Below are positions 10,235 through 20,348 of a DNA stretch of 64,000 bases, piece after piece. The position numbers were made by a program, and so were the translations under genes. Position 1 is the first letter of the stretch. The number at the start of each line of letters is the position of its first letter. Origin of the DNA: an uncultured Pelagibacteraceae bacterium (GTDB lineage: Bacteria > Pseudomonadota > Alphaproteobacteria > Pelagibacterales > AG-422-B15); contig CACLWE010000004.1 in assembly GCA_902610585.1 (NCBI GenBank), positions 48,712 to 112,711 on the forward strand, read 5' to 3'. The notes beneath the pieces were generated by a model, which worked only from the letters and a program-made list of their open reading frames with translations, was not told the origin of the DNA and did no database searches.

Positions 10235-10891
10235 CTATTCTTTTGTATCGTTTTCTTCTTGAATTGCTGTTTCAGTTTCAGGGATTGTGTCGATAGTTTC
10301 TGAAACCTCATCTGCTTCAATGGTGTTTATTTCAGTTTCCTCAACTTCAGATACGTTCATTGGCTCACTTAATGATGTTGTATCCTCCGTTACCTCTAAA
10401 TTTTCTACATCATTCGTCATATCAATTTCTGAATTTTCTTGTTCTATCTTTTCAAGTTCATCATCACTTGGAACTATTTCATCAGAGGATGGTTGAGATT
10501 GGATAACTTCTTCAATTGGCTTTGCTCTGGACTCTACTCTTGGTGAACGAGCAGTAAATTTTCTCGTAGCTGATTTTTCCATTTCTGACTTTGATAAACC
10601 ACCTTGATACATCTGTCTGAAAGTATCATTATCAACTTCTTCTAGCTCTTCCTCTTCTTCATAATCGGGTATTTGTCTTAGCTTCGAAACAATACTTTCC
10701 TTTAACTCTTCAGCAGTTATTTTTGACTCTCCAATTTCTCGAAGAGCAATAACTGGTTTTTTATCATTCTCAGGATCAACCGCTGGGGTAGCCCCTCTAC
10801 CTAATTGAACAGCTCTTTCTTTAGCTAATATGACTAAATCGTATTGGTTATTCACCAACTTTATACAATCTTCAACAGTAATTCGTGCCAT
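10235..10891 (-). CDS. rpoZ: DNA-directed RNA polymerase omega subunit with long acidic C-terminal extension
   Basis: MARITVEDCIKLVNNQYDLVILAKERAVQLGRGATPAVDPENDKKPVIALREI matches the omega core; residues after ~110 are Asp/Glu/Ser/Thr rich. Confidence 0.9.
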   Translation of the reverse strand: MARITVEDCIKLVNNQYDLVILAKERAVQLGRGATPAVDPENDKKPVIALREIGESKITAEELKESIVSKLRQIPDYEEEEELEEVDNDTFRQMYQGGLSKSEMEKSATRKFTARSPRVESRAKPIEEVIQSQPSSDEIVPSDDELEKIEQENSEIDMTNDVENLEVTEDTTSLSEPMNVSEVEETEINTIEADEVSETIDTIPETETAIQEENDTKE

Positions 10892-10968
10892 AAGAATATT
10901 TGGAATTGATGTTGCTTTTTATTGAAATATATAAATAAATCAAGCTGAAAGTTTAATTTATTAAGTAA

Positions 10969-11184
10969 ATGGCCCAATTTAGAGAAAACCAAGAATATAT
11001 CGGTAGTCCATGTGTAAAAATTTGTAAGTATAAGAAAGACTTCATGGATGGGAATGTTTGCATTGGTTGTTTTAGGGAACAGTTTGAAATAACTAATTGG
11101 ATGAAAATGAGTAATTCTGAAAAACAGTTAGTAATAGAAGATACTAAAGAAAGAAAAAAAGAATTTTTAAAAAATCATGTTTGA
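10969..11184 (+). CDS. DUF1289 family protein
   Basis: SPCVKICKYKK...CIGCFR cysteine motif. Confidence 0.85.
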   Translation: MAQFRENQEYIGSPCVKICKYKKDFMDGNVCIGCFREQFEITNWMKMSNSEKQLVIEDTKERKKEFLKNHV

Positions 11185-11602
11185 TATTAGCTGGACGTGT
11201 AAACATACTTGGCAGAAAGCAAGCTATAATACAATGTGGTGTTTAATTGGCTGCAGTATTGGTGACTTTGGAACGATTTATTACTTTCAAATCATTGATC
11301 ACTCTTTATCTATATATGTGGTGATGTTGCTCGCAATACTAAATGGTTTGATTACAAGTATTATATTAGAAACTATAATTCTAATGAGAACATTTATTTT
11401 TGCTGAAGCAATTAGTATTGCATTTAAAATGAGTTTCATCAGCATGATTAGTATGGAAGTGGCTATGAATGCTACAGATTTAATATTTGCTGGCGGAGTT
11501 CTTACTATTACAATAATTCCTTTTATGCTCCTTGCGGGTTTTATTACCCCGCTTCCATATAATTATTACAGACTCAAAAAATATAACGAGTCATGTCATT
11601 AA
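11177..11602 (+). CDS. DUF4396-like membrane protein
   Basis: 141 aa, TM segments, FKMSFISMISMEVAMNATDL motif. Confidence 0.65.
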   Translation: MFDISWTCKHTWQKASYNTMWCLIGCSIGDFGTIYYFQIIDHSLSIYVVMLLAILNGLITSIILETIILMRTFIFAEAISIAFKMSFISMISMEVAMNATDLIFAGGVLTITIIPFMLLAGFITPLPYNYYRLKKYNESCH

Positions 11603-11606
11603 AATA

Positions 11607-12470
11607 ATGATTAAAGAAAATGTCAAAATTGGCACTGGTAATATCGCAACATACAGAAGATCAAACAAAACAAATGATGTACTATATTTTTCTCATGCTA
11701 ATGGTTTCTGTGGACAGGCATATACTGATCTCTTAAATAAAATTGATAATTCATACGAGGTTATTACATATGATATGCGTGGTCATGGCGAAACCGATTT
11801 AATTGCAGACTCTAATAAACTAAAATCATGGTATACTTTTAGGGATGATTTGGAGCAATTAGTTAAAAAACATAATGAGCCAGTAACTTTGTCAGGTCAT
11901 TCAATGGGAGGCACTGCGAGCTTGCTACTAGCTCTCTCAAAACCTAAATTAGTAAAAAAACTTATTCTCATAGATCCTGTCATATTGCCATTGAGGTATA
12001 TCATTTCATACCAGCTTTTACAGATTGTTAATCTTGCTCATTTAGCAAGTCCTCTTTCAAAGAATGCTTTGATCAGACGTAATTTGTGGAATAGCGAAGA
12101 TGAAGCTCATAAATATTTTTCTAGTAAGACTCTTTTTAAAAATATAAGTGAAAAGATAATTAAAGACTATGTACAATATGGACTTAAAAAAAATGACCAA
12201 AATAAATATGTTTTAAAATGTGATCCACGCTGGGAGTCGGCTTGCTTTAGGCTTACCTCGCATGAGGTTTGGTTTGATTTAAAGAAAATTAATATTCCAA
12301 TTAAGATTATACTCACACCTAACAGTGTTGTCTGTAATGTGACAAGTCAAAATAGAATTAAAAAATTAAATCCTCAAACTGAGATTTGTTTTATTGATGA
12401 GACATCGCATATGCTTCCACTTGAAAAAACTGAGGATGTTGCAAGTGAAATTAATAATTTTCTCGCCTAA
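11607..12470 (+). CDS. alpha/beta hydrolase
   Basis: HANGFCG oxyanion region, SGHSMGG nucleophile elbow, TSHMLPLE; start 11607 preferred over 11532, which overlaps the previous gene. Confidence 0.87.
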   Translation: MIKENVKIGTGNIATYRRSNKTNDVLYFSHANGFCGQAYTDLLNKIDNSYEVITYDMRGHGETDLIADSNKLKSWYTFRDDLEQLVKKHNEPVTLSGHSMGGTASLLLALSKPKLVKKLILIDPVILPLRYIISYQLLQIVNLAHLASPLSKNALIRRNLWNSEDEAHKYFSSKTLFKNISEKIIKDYVQYGLKKNDQNKYVLKCDPRWESACFRLTSHEVWFDLKKINIPIKIILTPNSVVCNVTSQNRIKKLNPQTEICFIDETSHMLPLEKTEDVASEINNFLA

Positions 12471-12512
12471 CTTAATCTGTTCTAAACAAAACAAATAAGG
12501 TATGTTTAGCAA

Positions 12513-13595
12513 ATGGAAAATTTTGCAAATTTAGTGCTATCTGTATGGAACCAAGGGGTTTTTGGTATCGATCTGAACAATATTTTAGTTGCAATAGCAA
12601 TACTCTTAATTTTTATAATTTTAAGATCAGTTTTTTCAAAAATTGTGATTGGTAGATTAAAAGTTCTTGTAAAAAAATCTAAGACTAAGATTGATGATGC
12701 GATGCTTGAGGCTTTTGATGGACCTCTCAGATTTTTTCCTGTAGTAATCGGTGTGTACATAAGCACTCAGTATTTAAATTTAAATACAACTCTTGAACTG
12801 TTTGCTGCAAATTTAAATCGTTCACTCATAACAATTCAAATATTTTGGTTTTTATACAAAATTATTGATCCGATTTCATCGTTTATTCATAAATTAGGAG
12901 AATTGTTAACAAATGATCTTATAGATTGGGGAGTAAGAATTTTAAAATTCTTCATATTTGTTATTGGTGCAGCTGCTGTTTTAGAAATATGGGGAATCAA
13001 GGTTGGACCAATTCTAGCTGGACTGGGACTTCTCAGTGTGGCAGTAGCTTTAGGTGCTCAAGATTTGTTTAAAAATCTGATATCAGGAATTTTAATTTTA
13101 TTAGAGAAACGATTTCAAAATGGAGATTGGATTAAAGTTGAAAACATTGTTGAGGGCGTAGTAGAAAAAATAGGTTTTCGATCAACATTGGTTAGAAGAT
13201 TTGATTCTTCACCTGTTATGGTTCCAAATTTTAATTTTGCAGAAAATGCCGTCACAAATTTTAGCAATATGAAAAGTAGGCGCATATATTGGAATATTGG
13301 CTTAGAATATAGAACAACACGTGACCAGTTGCGGAAAATTAGAGATGAAATAGATAACTACATCACAAACGATGGGAATTTTGTTAAATCTTCTGAACAG
13401 CCATTGTTTGTAAGAATTGAAAAGTTTTCAGATAGCTCAATTGATTTGTTAATTTATTGTTTTGCAACAACTACAAATTGGGGGGAATGGTTAGAGATCA
13501 AGGAAAAATTAGCTTTAGAAATAAAAGAAATTGTTGAAAATAATGGCGCTGGTTTTGCCTTCCCTTCTCAATCAATTTATATCGAAAAAAATTAA
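12513..13595 (+). CDS. MscS-family mechanosensitive ion channel
   Basis: GLGLLSVAVALGAQDLFKNLISGILILLEKRFQNGDWI pore/beta-domain motif. Confidence 0.92.
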   Translation: MENFANLVLSVWNQGVFGIDLNNILVAIAILLIFIILRSVFSKIVIGRLKVLVKKSKTKIDDAMLEAFDGPLRFFPVVIGVYISTQYLNLNTTLELFAANLNRSLITIQIFWFLYKIIDPISSFIHKLGELLTNDLIDWGVRILKFFIFVIGAAAVLEIWGIKVGPILAGLGLLSVAVALGAQDLFKNLISGILILLEKRFQNGDWIKVENIVEGVVEKIGFRSTLVRRFDSSPVMVPNFNFAENAVTNFSNMKSRRIYWNIGLEYRTTRDQLRKIRDEIDNYITNDGNFVKSSEQPLFVRIEKFSDSSIDLLIYCFATTTNWGEWLEIKEKLALEIKEIVENNGAGFAFPSQSIYIEKN

Positions 13596-14926
13596 AAAGA
13601 CTCGCCTTCAAAAAGCTTCTGGATGTTCAATTTATCATTTTGAAAATATTGTTTTTTAGCTTTTTCTGATGCGGTTTCTTTTTTATCGATTACTTCAAAT
13701 AAATAATCTAAGTGAACGGTTTCATCATCTCCGTATAAATTTTTCTTACCCCGCCTCTTAAGTCCCTCAAATGAGATATTTAAAAGTTTCTCCGCTAATG
13801 CCCAGCCAGTTTTGTTCTTATATAAGGAATTGAGACCGTTTGATAAGACATCACTCCTAAATTTAATTAAGTCTTCATATTCAAATTCACTAATCATTTT
13901 GAAAGTTTCTTCTAATGCGTCTTCTTGATATAAGATGCCTGACCAAAAAGCTGGTAAAGCACAGAGTGTATTATAACTTCCTGCATCAGCGCCTCTCATC
14001 TCAATAAATGTTTTTAACCTTACTTCAGTAAAGATAGTAGAGATATGATTTATCCAATCTTCAATTAAAATATCATCAGGCGCAAATTGATTATTTTTTC
14101 CATCCAAAAGATCTTGGAATGTATATTTAGTACAATTATGATAATTATTATTTCTAATGATTGCATATACAGGAACTTGTAAGGCATAATCGACATATTC
14201 CTCAAAGCTCAAAGTTTTTTCAGTCAAAAACTTTGGAATACCTGTTCTGTCTGGATCAGTTTTTGTCCATACATATCCTCTATAAGTTTCAAAACCAGAA
14301 AGTTTTGAATTTTTAAATGGTGAGTTTGAGAACAAACCTGTCACAATCGGCTGAATGAATGCAGAGACATTAATTTTTCTTTGCATATCACTTTCTGAAA
14401 TATAATCGAAATTCGCCTGAACCGTTGCTGATTGGTACATCATTTCTAGACCTAATCCGGAAAGTGATTTCATATAAGGAGTCATAATTTCTGAATATCT
14501 TTTTTTTGGAACCTTTGGCACATCTTTCAATTCACCAATTGGAAAGAAGCCCAGTCCTAAAAAGCCAATATTATATTTTTCTTCTAGTTTTTTTGTGAAA
14601 GCGAGGTGATTATTTATTTCCTTGCAAGTTTCGTGAATCGTTTTAAGAGGCGCTCCAGATAATTCAAATTGACCACCAGGTTCCAGTGTTATACTTGCCC
14701 TATCTTTAGTTAGTGCAATAATATTTTTACTCTCTTTTATAGGTGTCCAACCATCCTTTATAAAGTCTTCAAAAATTGAGTTAATACTGACATCGCCGCT
14801 ATAGGGAACTAAACTAAGATCAATTTTGTGATAAATAAATTTTTCATGTTCAGTACCTATTTTAATTTCGGAGGTACTCTTAATACCATTTTCAAAATAT
14901 TTTATTAGATCACTCTTGCTAAGCAT
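13592..14926 (-). CDS. gshA: glutamate--cysteine ligase (plant/alphaproteobacterial type)
   Basis: IGTEHEKFIYH, ASITLEPGGQFELSGAPLKTIH, EMRGADAGSYN. Confidence 0.9.
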   Translation of the reverse strand: MLSKSDLIKYFENGIKSTSEIKIGTEHEKFIYHKIDLSLVPYSGDVSINSIFEDFIKDGWTPIKESKNIIALTKDRASITLEPGGQFELSGAPLKTIHETCKEINNHLAFTKKLEEKYNIGFLGLGFFPIGELKDVPKVPKKRYSEIMTPYMKSLSGLGLEMMYQSATVQANFDYISESDMQRKINVSAFIQPIVTGLFSNSPFKNSKLSGFETYRGYVWTKTDPDRTGIPKFLTEKTLSFEEYVDYALQVPVYAIIRNNNYHNCTKYTFQDLLDGKNNQFAPDDILIEDWINHISTIFTEVRLKTFIEMRGADAGSYNTLCALPAFWSGILYQEDALEETFKMISEFEYEDLIKFRSDVLSNGLNSLYKNKTGWALAEKLLNISFEGLKRRGKKNLYGDDETVHLDYLFEVIDKKETASEKAKKQYFQNDKLNIQKLFEGESF

Positions 14927-15638
14927 TATAAATTTTGTCCATAATAATTGAGGCAGCGGTAATTGCAGCAGTTTCTGATTTTAAAGTATTTGGCCCAAGT
15001 GTAACGCCAATAGATTTTTCCTTTGATTTCAAACTTTCATACTCTTTAGCTGAAAAATCTCCTTCAGGCCCTATGATTATACCAATAGCCTCGTTTTTGA
15101 TTAGTTTTATATTTTTTATTTTTTCTTTATTGTTATCGAGCGAGCAATATAAATAATTCGCTAAAGAGTTATCATTAATCATTGAAGCAAATGATATAGG
15201 TTTATTAATTTCTGGTATCTTATTTCGATTTGACTGCTCACACGCTTCAATAGCAATAAGACTTAGTCTTTCAAAATTGATATTCTTCATATTGGTTCTA
15301 TCCATGATTACTGGTTGAAAAATTGAAATTCCGATTTCTGAGCACTTTTGTATCATGATTTCTAGAGGTGTCCGTTTTATCGGGGAAAAAAATAGAGTTA
15401 TTTTATGATTTTCACTTTTGATTTTTTCACAATCAATAATTTCTAATTCACATGTTTTTTTTGTAATATCAATGACTCTAGTCAAAAAAAGTAGCTCACG
15501 GTTGAAAACAGAAACATAATTATTTTTTTTTGTTCTCAAGACACTCTTCAAATAGTGTATCTGGTCAGCATCAAGAATAATTTGATCATTCGAATTTATT
15601 TTTTTATCTACAAAAATTCTGTTTTTAATTTTTTTCAT
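14919..15638 (-). CDS. rsmE: 16S rRNA (uracil-1498-N3)-methyltransferase
   Basis: GIIIGPEGDFSAKEYE and LGPNTLKSETAAITA SPOUT motifs; start 15638 (MKKIKNRIF) instead of 15833, which would overlap ubiA. Confidence 0.9.
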   Translation of the reverse strand: MKKIKNRIFVDKKINSNDQIILDADQIHYLKSVLRTKKNNYVSVFNRELLFLTRVIDITKKTCELEIIDCEKIKSENHKITLFFSPIKRTPLEIMIQKCSEIGISIFQPVIMDRTNMKNINFERLSLIAIEACEQSNRNKIPEINKPISFASMINDNSLANYLYCSLDNNKEKIKNIKLIKNEAIGIIIGPEGDFSAKEYESLKSKEKSIGVTLGPNTLKSETAAITAASIIMDKIYNA

Positions 15639-15679
15639 ATATATATTGGTTATATCATTATTTATTTTATAAAGATAAG

Positions 15680-16531
15680 TTGAAAAAATATTCACAATTA
15701 TTGCGTCTAGAGCAGCCTGTTGGTTTTTTTTTGCTAATGCTGCCATGTTTTTGGGGCATGCTTGCCGCCTCAAATTCCTACCAGCACTTATGGAGCAATA
15801 TTTACCTATTTCTAATCTTTGCAATCGGATCAATTGTTATGAGATCAGCTGGATGTATCATAAATGATTTTTTTGATAAAGATCTAGACAAACATGTAAC
15901 AAGAACGTCTCAAAGACCACTCGCTAGTGGTGCAATTTCTTCTTTTGAAGCTTTCATAATTTTTTCAATACTTAATTTAATTGGTCTCACCATATTACTA
16001 TCTCTAAATATGCTCGCCATTATTATTGGTTTAATTTCTTTTGTGTTGTTTATTCTTTATCCTTTAATGAAAAGAATAACTTACTGGCCGCAGCTTTTCT
16101 TAGGAGTCACATTTAACATCGGTTGTTTGATTGGATATGCCACTGTTGCAAATCAACTAAATACTCAAATTATATTATTGTATCTTGCTGGTATTTTTTG
16201 GACCTTAGGCTATGACACAATATATGCACACCAGGATCGAGAGGATGACTTAAATATCGGAATAAAATCTACTGCAATTTTGTTTGGTGATAATACGAAA
16301 AAGTGGATCATCATTTTCTATAGTTTGATGGCATTGTGTTTGATTTTATTCGGACTATTGCATGATCAAAATATTTACTTTTTTATTTCACTTATCTTTG
16401 TTGTTGCTCATTTGTATTACCAAATAAAAAGACTAGATATATATGATAAAAGCAAATGTTTGAGAATTTTTAAAAGTAATCAATACTTAGGATTGATAGT
16501 TGCTCTAACCCTATTTATAGGTATTTTATAA
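15680..16531 (+). CDS. ubiA: 4-hydroxybenzoate octaprenyltransferase
   Basis: RSAGCIINDFFDKDLDKHVTRTSQRPLASG and YAHQDREDD UbiA motifs. Confidence 0.92.
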   Translation: MKKYSQLLRLEQPVGFFLLMLPCFWGMLAASNSYQHLWSNIYLFLIFAIGSIVMRSAGCIINDFFDKDLDKHVTRTSQRPLASGAISSFEAFIIFSILNLIGLTILLSLNMLAIIIGLISFVLFILYPLMKRITYWPQLFLGVTFNIGCLIGYATVANQLNTQIILLYLAGIFWTLGYDTIYAHQDREDDLNIGIKSTAILFGDNTKKWIIIFYSLMALCLILFGLLHDQNIYFFISLIFVVAHLYYQIKRLDIYDKSKCLRIFKSNQYLGLIVALTLFIGIL

Positions 16532-16533
16532 TT

Positions 16534-17865
16534 ATGAATTTTGAAGAAACAGCTCAAAATATAATAGATTTAACTCTCAAAGCAGGTGCATCTGATTGTG
16601 ATGTTGTGCTTGCTAAGTCTCATGGCAAGTCAATTAGTTGTAGATTTCAGAAAATAGAGGATCTAGATGAATCTAACGAAAAAACTATCGGTATTAGAGC
16701 ATTAGTTGGTCAACGCCAGGCTTTTGTTTCATCTTCGGACATTGAGACTGACAATGTTGATAAACTTGTTACAAAATGTGTTGAAATGGCAAAATTAGCT
16801 CCAATTGACGATACTGCTGTACTTGGAGATAGTTCCATGTTTGAACATAATGCACCAGATCTAGATTTATTCGAGAAAGAAGAAGTAAATACTGAAACAT
16901 TAATTGAAGCTGTTAAAGAGTGTGAAGATGCTGCTTTGTCAGTCAAAGGAATTACAAACTCTGAAGGTGCTGGTGCTTCATCTTCTAAAGGAGAGTTCTT
17001 TCTTGCAACAAGTAATGGCTTCCAAGGGGGATATCAATCATCAAGCAGTTCTGTATCTTGTTCAGTTCTTGCAGGGCAGGGCCAAGACATGGAAAGGGAT
17101 TACGAATATGCTGTGAAAAGACATATAAGTGATTTACCAAGTGCAAAGGAGATTGGTTTAACAGCAGCAGAAAAGACTCTCAAAAGACTTAATGCAAAAA
17201 AAATCAGTTCAACAAAATTGCCAGTTATTTTTGACAAAAGAATTAGTAATGATCTACTTGGTTATCTAGCAAGTTCAATATCGGGAACGTCAATTGCTAG
17301 AGGTACAAGTTTTTTAAAAGACAGTTTGGGAAAACAAATATTTAATAAAGATGTAACAATTATTGATGATCCTGCAATTAACAGAGGGCTTGGATCTAAG
17401 CCATTTGATGGTGAAGGTGTTAAAGTTGAGAAAAGAGAATTAGTTTCAAACGGTAAACTCAATACCTGGATTTTAAATACATCAACTGCAAAAAAATTAG
17501 GGCTTAAGACTACTGGGAATGCATCAAGATCAGTTGGTTCTCCACCTGGTGTATCTACATCTAATTTATATATGACAAATGGTTTAAAAAGTTATGATGA
17601 TATTTTGTCATCAATTAATTATGGATTTTATGCGACTGAATTAATCGGTATGGGAGTAAATTTAGTTACTGGTGATTATAGCATGGGAGCTAGTGGGATG
17701 CTCATTGAAAAAGGTGAGATCACACAAGCAGTAAGTGAAGTAACTATCGCCTCAAATTTAAGAGAAATTTTCATGAATTTATCAGCCGCAAACGATCTAG
17801 AGTTTAGATACCGTACCAATGCTCCAACAGTACTTATTGAGAGTATGACCCTAGCAGGAAAGTAA
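16534..17865 (+). CDS. pmbA: TldD/PmbA family metalloprotease-like protein
   Basis: ARGTSFLKDSLGKQIFNKDVTIIDDP, GNASRSVGSPPGVSTSNLYM, GDYSMGASGMLIEKGEI. Confidence 0.9.
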   Translation: MNFEETAQNIIDLTLKAGASDCDVVLAKSHGKSISCRFQKIEDLDESNEKTIGIRALVGQRQAFVSSSDIETDNVDKLVTKCVEMAKLAPIDDTAVLGDSSMFEHNAPDLDLFEKEEVNTETLIEAVKECEDAALSVKGITNSEGAGASSSKGEFFLATSNGFQGGYQSSSSSVSCSVLAGQGQDMERDYEYAVKRHISDLPSAKEIGLTAAEKTLKRLNAKKISSTKLPVIFDKRISNDLLGYLASSISGTSIARGTSFLKDSLGKQIFNKDVTIIDDPAINRGLGSKPFDGEGVKVEKRELVSNGKLNTWILNTSTAKKLGLKTTGNASRSVGSPPGVSTSNLYMTNGLKSYDDILSSINYGFYATELIGMGVNLVTGDYSMGASGMLIEKGEITQAVSEVTIASNLREIFMNLSAANDLEFRYRTNAPTVLIESMTLAGK

Positions 17866-17930
17866 GAATTTAAGCCATTTATCAATATTTAGATTTAAAT
17901 TTTTGATAATAGTATTATGAATACCTCTTC

Positions 17931-19661
17931 ATGACTGGAACGCAAATACTTAAGAGGTTATTTAGGGATAGCATCAAACCGTATTCATTAAGGTTGTTTA
18001 GTTCGCTTTTTTTTATGATTATCATCGCACTTTGTACAGGTGCGACAGCTTGGTTACTTGATCCTGCAATTGATAAAATCTTTTTAGATAAAGACGAGTC
18101 CATGCTGCTGTTAATCCCAATTGCGATTATTTTAACTTTATTAATCAAAAGTATTGCCACATTTATTCAAATTGTTCTGCTAAATGGAGTTGCACAAAAT
18201 GTAATTGCAGATACGCAAATCAAATTATTTAAAAAAATAATTAATGCTGATCTTGCTTGGTTACACAAAGTTCATTCAGCTAAGATTATTTCTAATTTCT
18301 TGTATGATGTTACTTTACTTCAAGACTCTGTAAGCAGTAGTTTAGCTAATGGCGTAAAAGATGTTTTAACTTTAATTTGTTTGCTTGGCGTCATGTATTA
18401 TCAAGATTGGCAACTCGCAACTATTTCAATTATTGCATTTCCACTGGTTGGCATTCTTACAAGACGCTTAGGTAAAAGAATTAAAAAGGCATCAACTGAG
18501 AGTCAAGAAGAGACTGGCACATTAGCATCAATATTATCTGAAAATTTAGATGGCACTCGAATTGTTAAAGCTTACCAACAAGAAGATGAGGAAATTGAAA
18601 AGCTCAGTAAATCAGTATTTAGAAGAATGACAAAAATATTAAAAGGCGCTAATGCTCGAGGTGCAGCTTCTCCTTTTGCTGAGTTTTTGGCAGGTTTTGG
18701 AATTGCTGGAGCATTGTATTATGCTGGTTTGAGAGGTCTGCAAGGTGAACTGGCGCTAAATGAATTTGTATCTTTCCTCGGTGCAATGATGCTGGCGTTC
18801 CAACCTCTAAGACGTATCGCTCAAATAAATGCAACCTTACAAGAGGGTTTTGCGGCAGCAATAAGAGTATTTGGTCTACTTGATCAGAAAAGTCTTATTA
18901 ATGAAGCACAAAATGCTCCTAATTTATCAATTGATAAATCAGATATAACTTTTGAGGACGTTACATTATCTTATGAAGGACAAATAAATTCAGCCTTGAC
19001 GGGTATAAACCTACGAATACCTCATGGTAAAACTACTGCTTTAGTTGGTCCAAGCGGTTCGGGTAAATCCTCTATATTAAACTTGATACCAAGATTTTAT
19101 GATCCGGATAAAGGTAATGTTAAAATAGATAATCAAGATATAAAGGAATTAACAATCTCATCAGTAAGATCCTCATTAGCTTTGGTAAGCCAGGAGCCAG
19201 TTCTTTTTGACATGTCAATATATGACAATATCTTATACGGAAAACCCGAGGCCTCTAGAGAAGAAGTTATTAATGCAGCGAAAGCTGCGGCGGCACATGA
19301 ATTTATATCAGAACTTCCAAAGCAATATGAAACTATAGTCGGCGAAAAAGGCTATAGTCTCTCGGGTGGTCAAAAACAAAGAATATCAATTGCCAGAGCC
19401 TTTCTTAAAAATGCACCAATTCTTTTACTTGATGAAGCAACATCAAGTCTGGACACCGAGTCTGAACATCTTGTTCAAAATGCTATAAGTGTTCTAATGA
19501 AAGATAGAACAACTCTTGTAATCGCCCATAGACTCAGCACCATTATAAATTCAGATCAAATTATTGTTTTGGACTCAGGTAGTGTTGTAGAAATAGGCAC
19601 CCATGAAGAATTATTAAAAAAGAATGGAGTTTATAAGAAACTCTATGAACGTGAATTTTAA
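17931..19661 (+). CDS. msbA: ABC transporter permease/ATPase, MsbA-like lipid flippase
   Basis: N-terminal TM domain; Walker A GPSGSGKSS, signature LSGGQKQRISIARA, Walker B ILLLDEATSSLD; upstream of waaA/lpxK. Confidence 0.88.
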   Translation: MTGTQILKRLFRDSIKPYSLRLFSSLFFMIIIALCTGATAWLLDPAIDKIFLDKDESMLLLIPIAIILTLLIKSIATFIQIVLLNGVAQNVIADTQIKLFKKIINADLAWLHKVHSAKIISNFLYDVTLLQDSVSSSLANGVKDVLTLICLLGVMYYQDWQLATISIIAFPLVGILTRRLGKRIKKASTESQEETGTLASILSENLDGTRIVKAYQQEDEEIEKLSKSVFRRMTKILKGANARGAASPFAEFLAGFGIAGALYYAGLRGLQGELALNEFVSFLGAMMLAFQPLRRIAQINATLQEGFAAAIRVFGLLDQKSLINEAQNAPNLSIDKSDITFEDVTLSYEGQINSALTGINLRIPHGKTTALVGPSGSGKSSILNLIPRFYDPDKGNVKIDNQDIKELTISSVRSSLALVSQEPVLFDMSIYDNILYGKPEASREEVINAAKAAAAHEFISELPKQYETIVGEKGYSLSGGQKQRISIARAFLKNAPILLLDEATSSLDTESEHLVQNAISVLMKDRTTLVIAHRLSTIINSDQIIVLDSGSVVEIGTHEELLKKNGVYKKLYEREF

Positions 19662-19667
19662 AAACTA

Positions 19668-20348
19668 ATGATTAAATACATTGCTGGATTTAAACTGACT
19701 CAAAAACTAATATCCCTACTTGGATCAATGTATGTATTATTTGTATATAAAACATCCATAATAAATTTAAAGAATCGAAAAAATATTGAGTCATTATTTA
19801 AAAAAAATGAGTCATTTATTTATGCATTTTGGCATGATCAACTTTTAATGTGCCCTCTTACATGGCAAAGTGAATTTGAAATAAAAGTATTAATCTCTAA
19901 ACATAGAGACGGCGATATAATTGCTAAACTCATATCAAACCTTGGATTTAAAGCTATTAGAGGTTCAACTCATAAAGCTGGAAAAACTAAGAATAAAGGA
20001 GGGCTTTTATCGGCACGCCAAATGATAAAATCATTAAAAAAAGGCATCTCAATTGGTATTTCACCTGACGGGCCAAAAGGACCACGTCACAAGGTCAGTG
20101 ACGGCATCTTGAGTATCTCTCGACTAAGCAATGCGTCAATTCTTCCTGTAGGAATAGGTTTTAAAAAAAAATGGGTACTAAATACTTGGGATAAATTTAT
20201 TATACCAAAGCCATTTAACCAAATAACAATTATTTGGGGTGAACCCCTTCCAGCTTTAAAAAATGAAAAAAGTATTAATCAGATTAAGAGTAAATTAGAG
20301 AGTACAATGTATAATTTAACAAAAAGAGCAAATAGTAATAATAAATAA
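19668..20348 (+). CDS. lysophospholipid acyltransferase family protein (DUF374)
   Basis: YAFWHDQLLMCPL, ISKHRDGDIIAKLISNLGFKAIRGST, ISPDGPKGPRHKVSDG. Confidence 0.9.
   Translation: MIKYIAGFKLTQKLISLLGSMYVLFVYKTSIINLKNRKNIESLFKKNESFIYAFWHDQLLMCPLTWQSEFEIKVLISKHRDGDIIAKLISNLGFKAIRGSTHKAGKTKNKGGLLSARQMIKSLKKGISIGISPDGPKGPRHKVSDGILSISRLSNASILPVGIGFKKKWVLNTWDKFIIPKPFNQITIIWGEPLPALKNEKSINQIKSKLESTMYNLTKRANSNNK

Noticed and set aside
15639-15833. N-terminal extension of the rsmE ORF
   Set aside because: It would run through the divergent promoter and into ubiA. The family start MKKIKNRIFV is at 15638.
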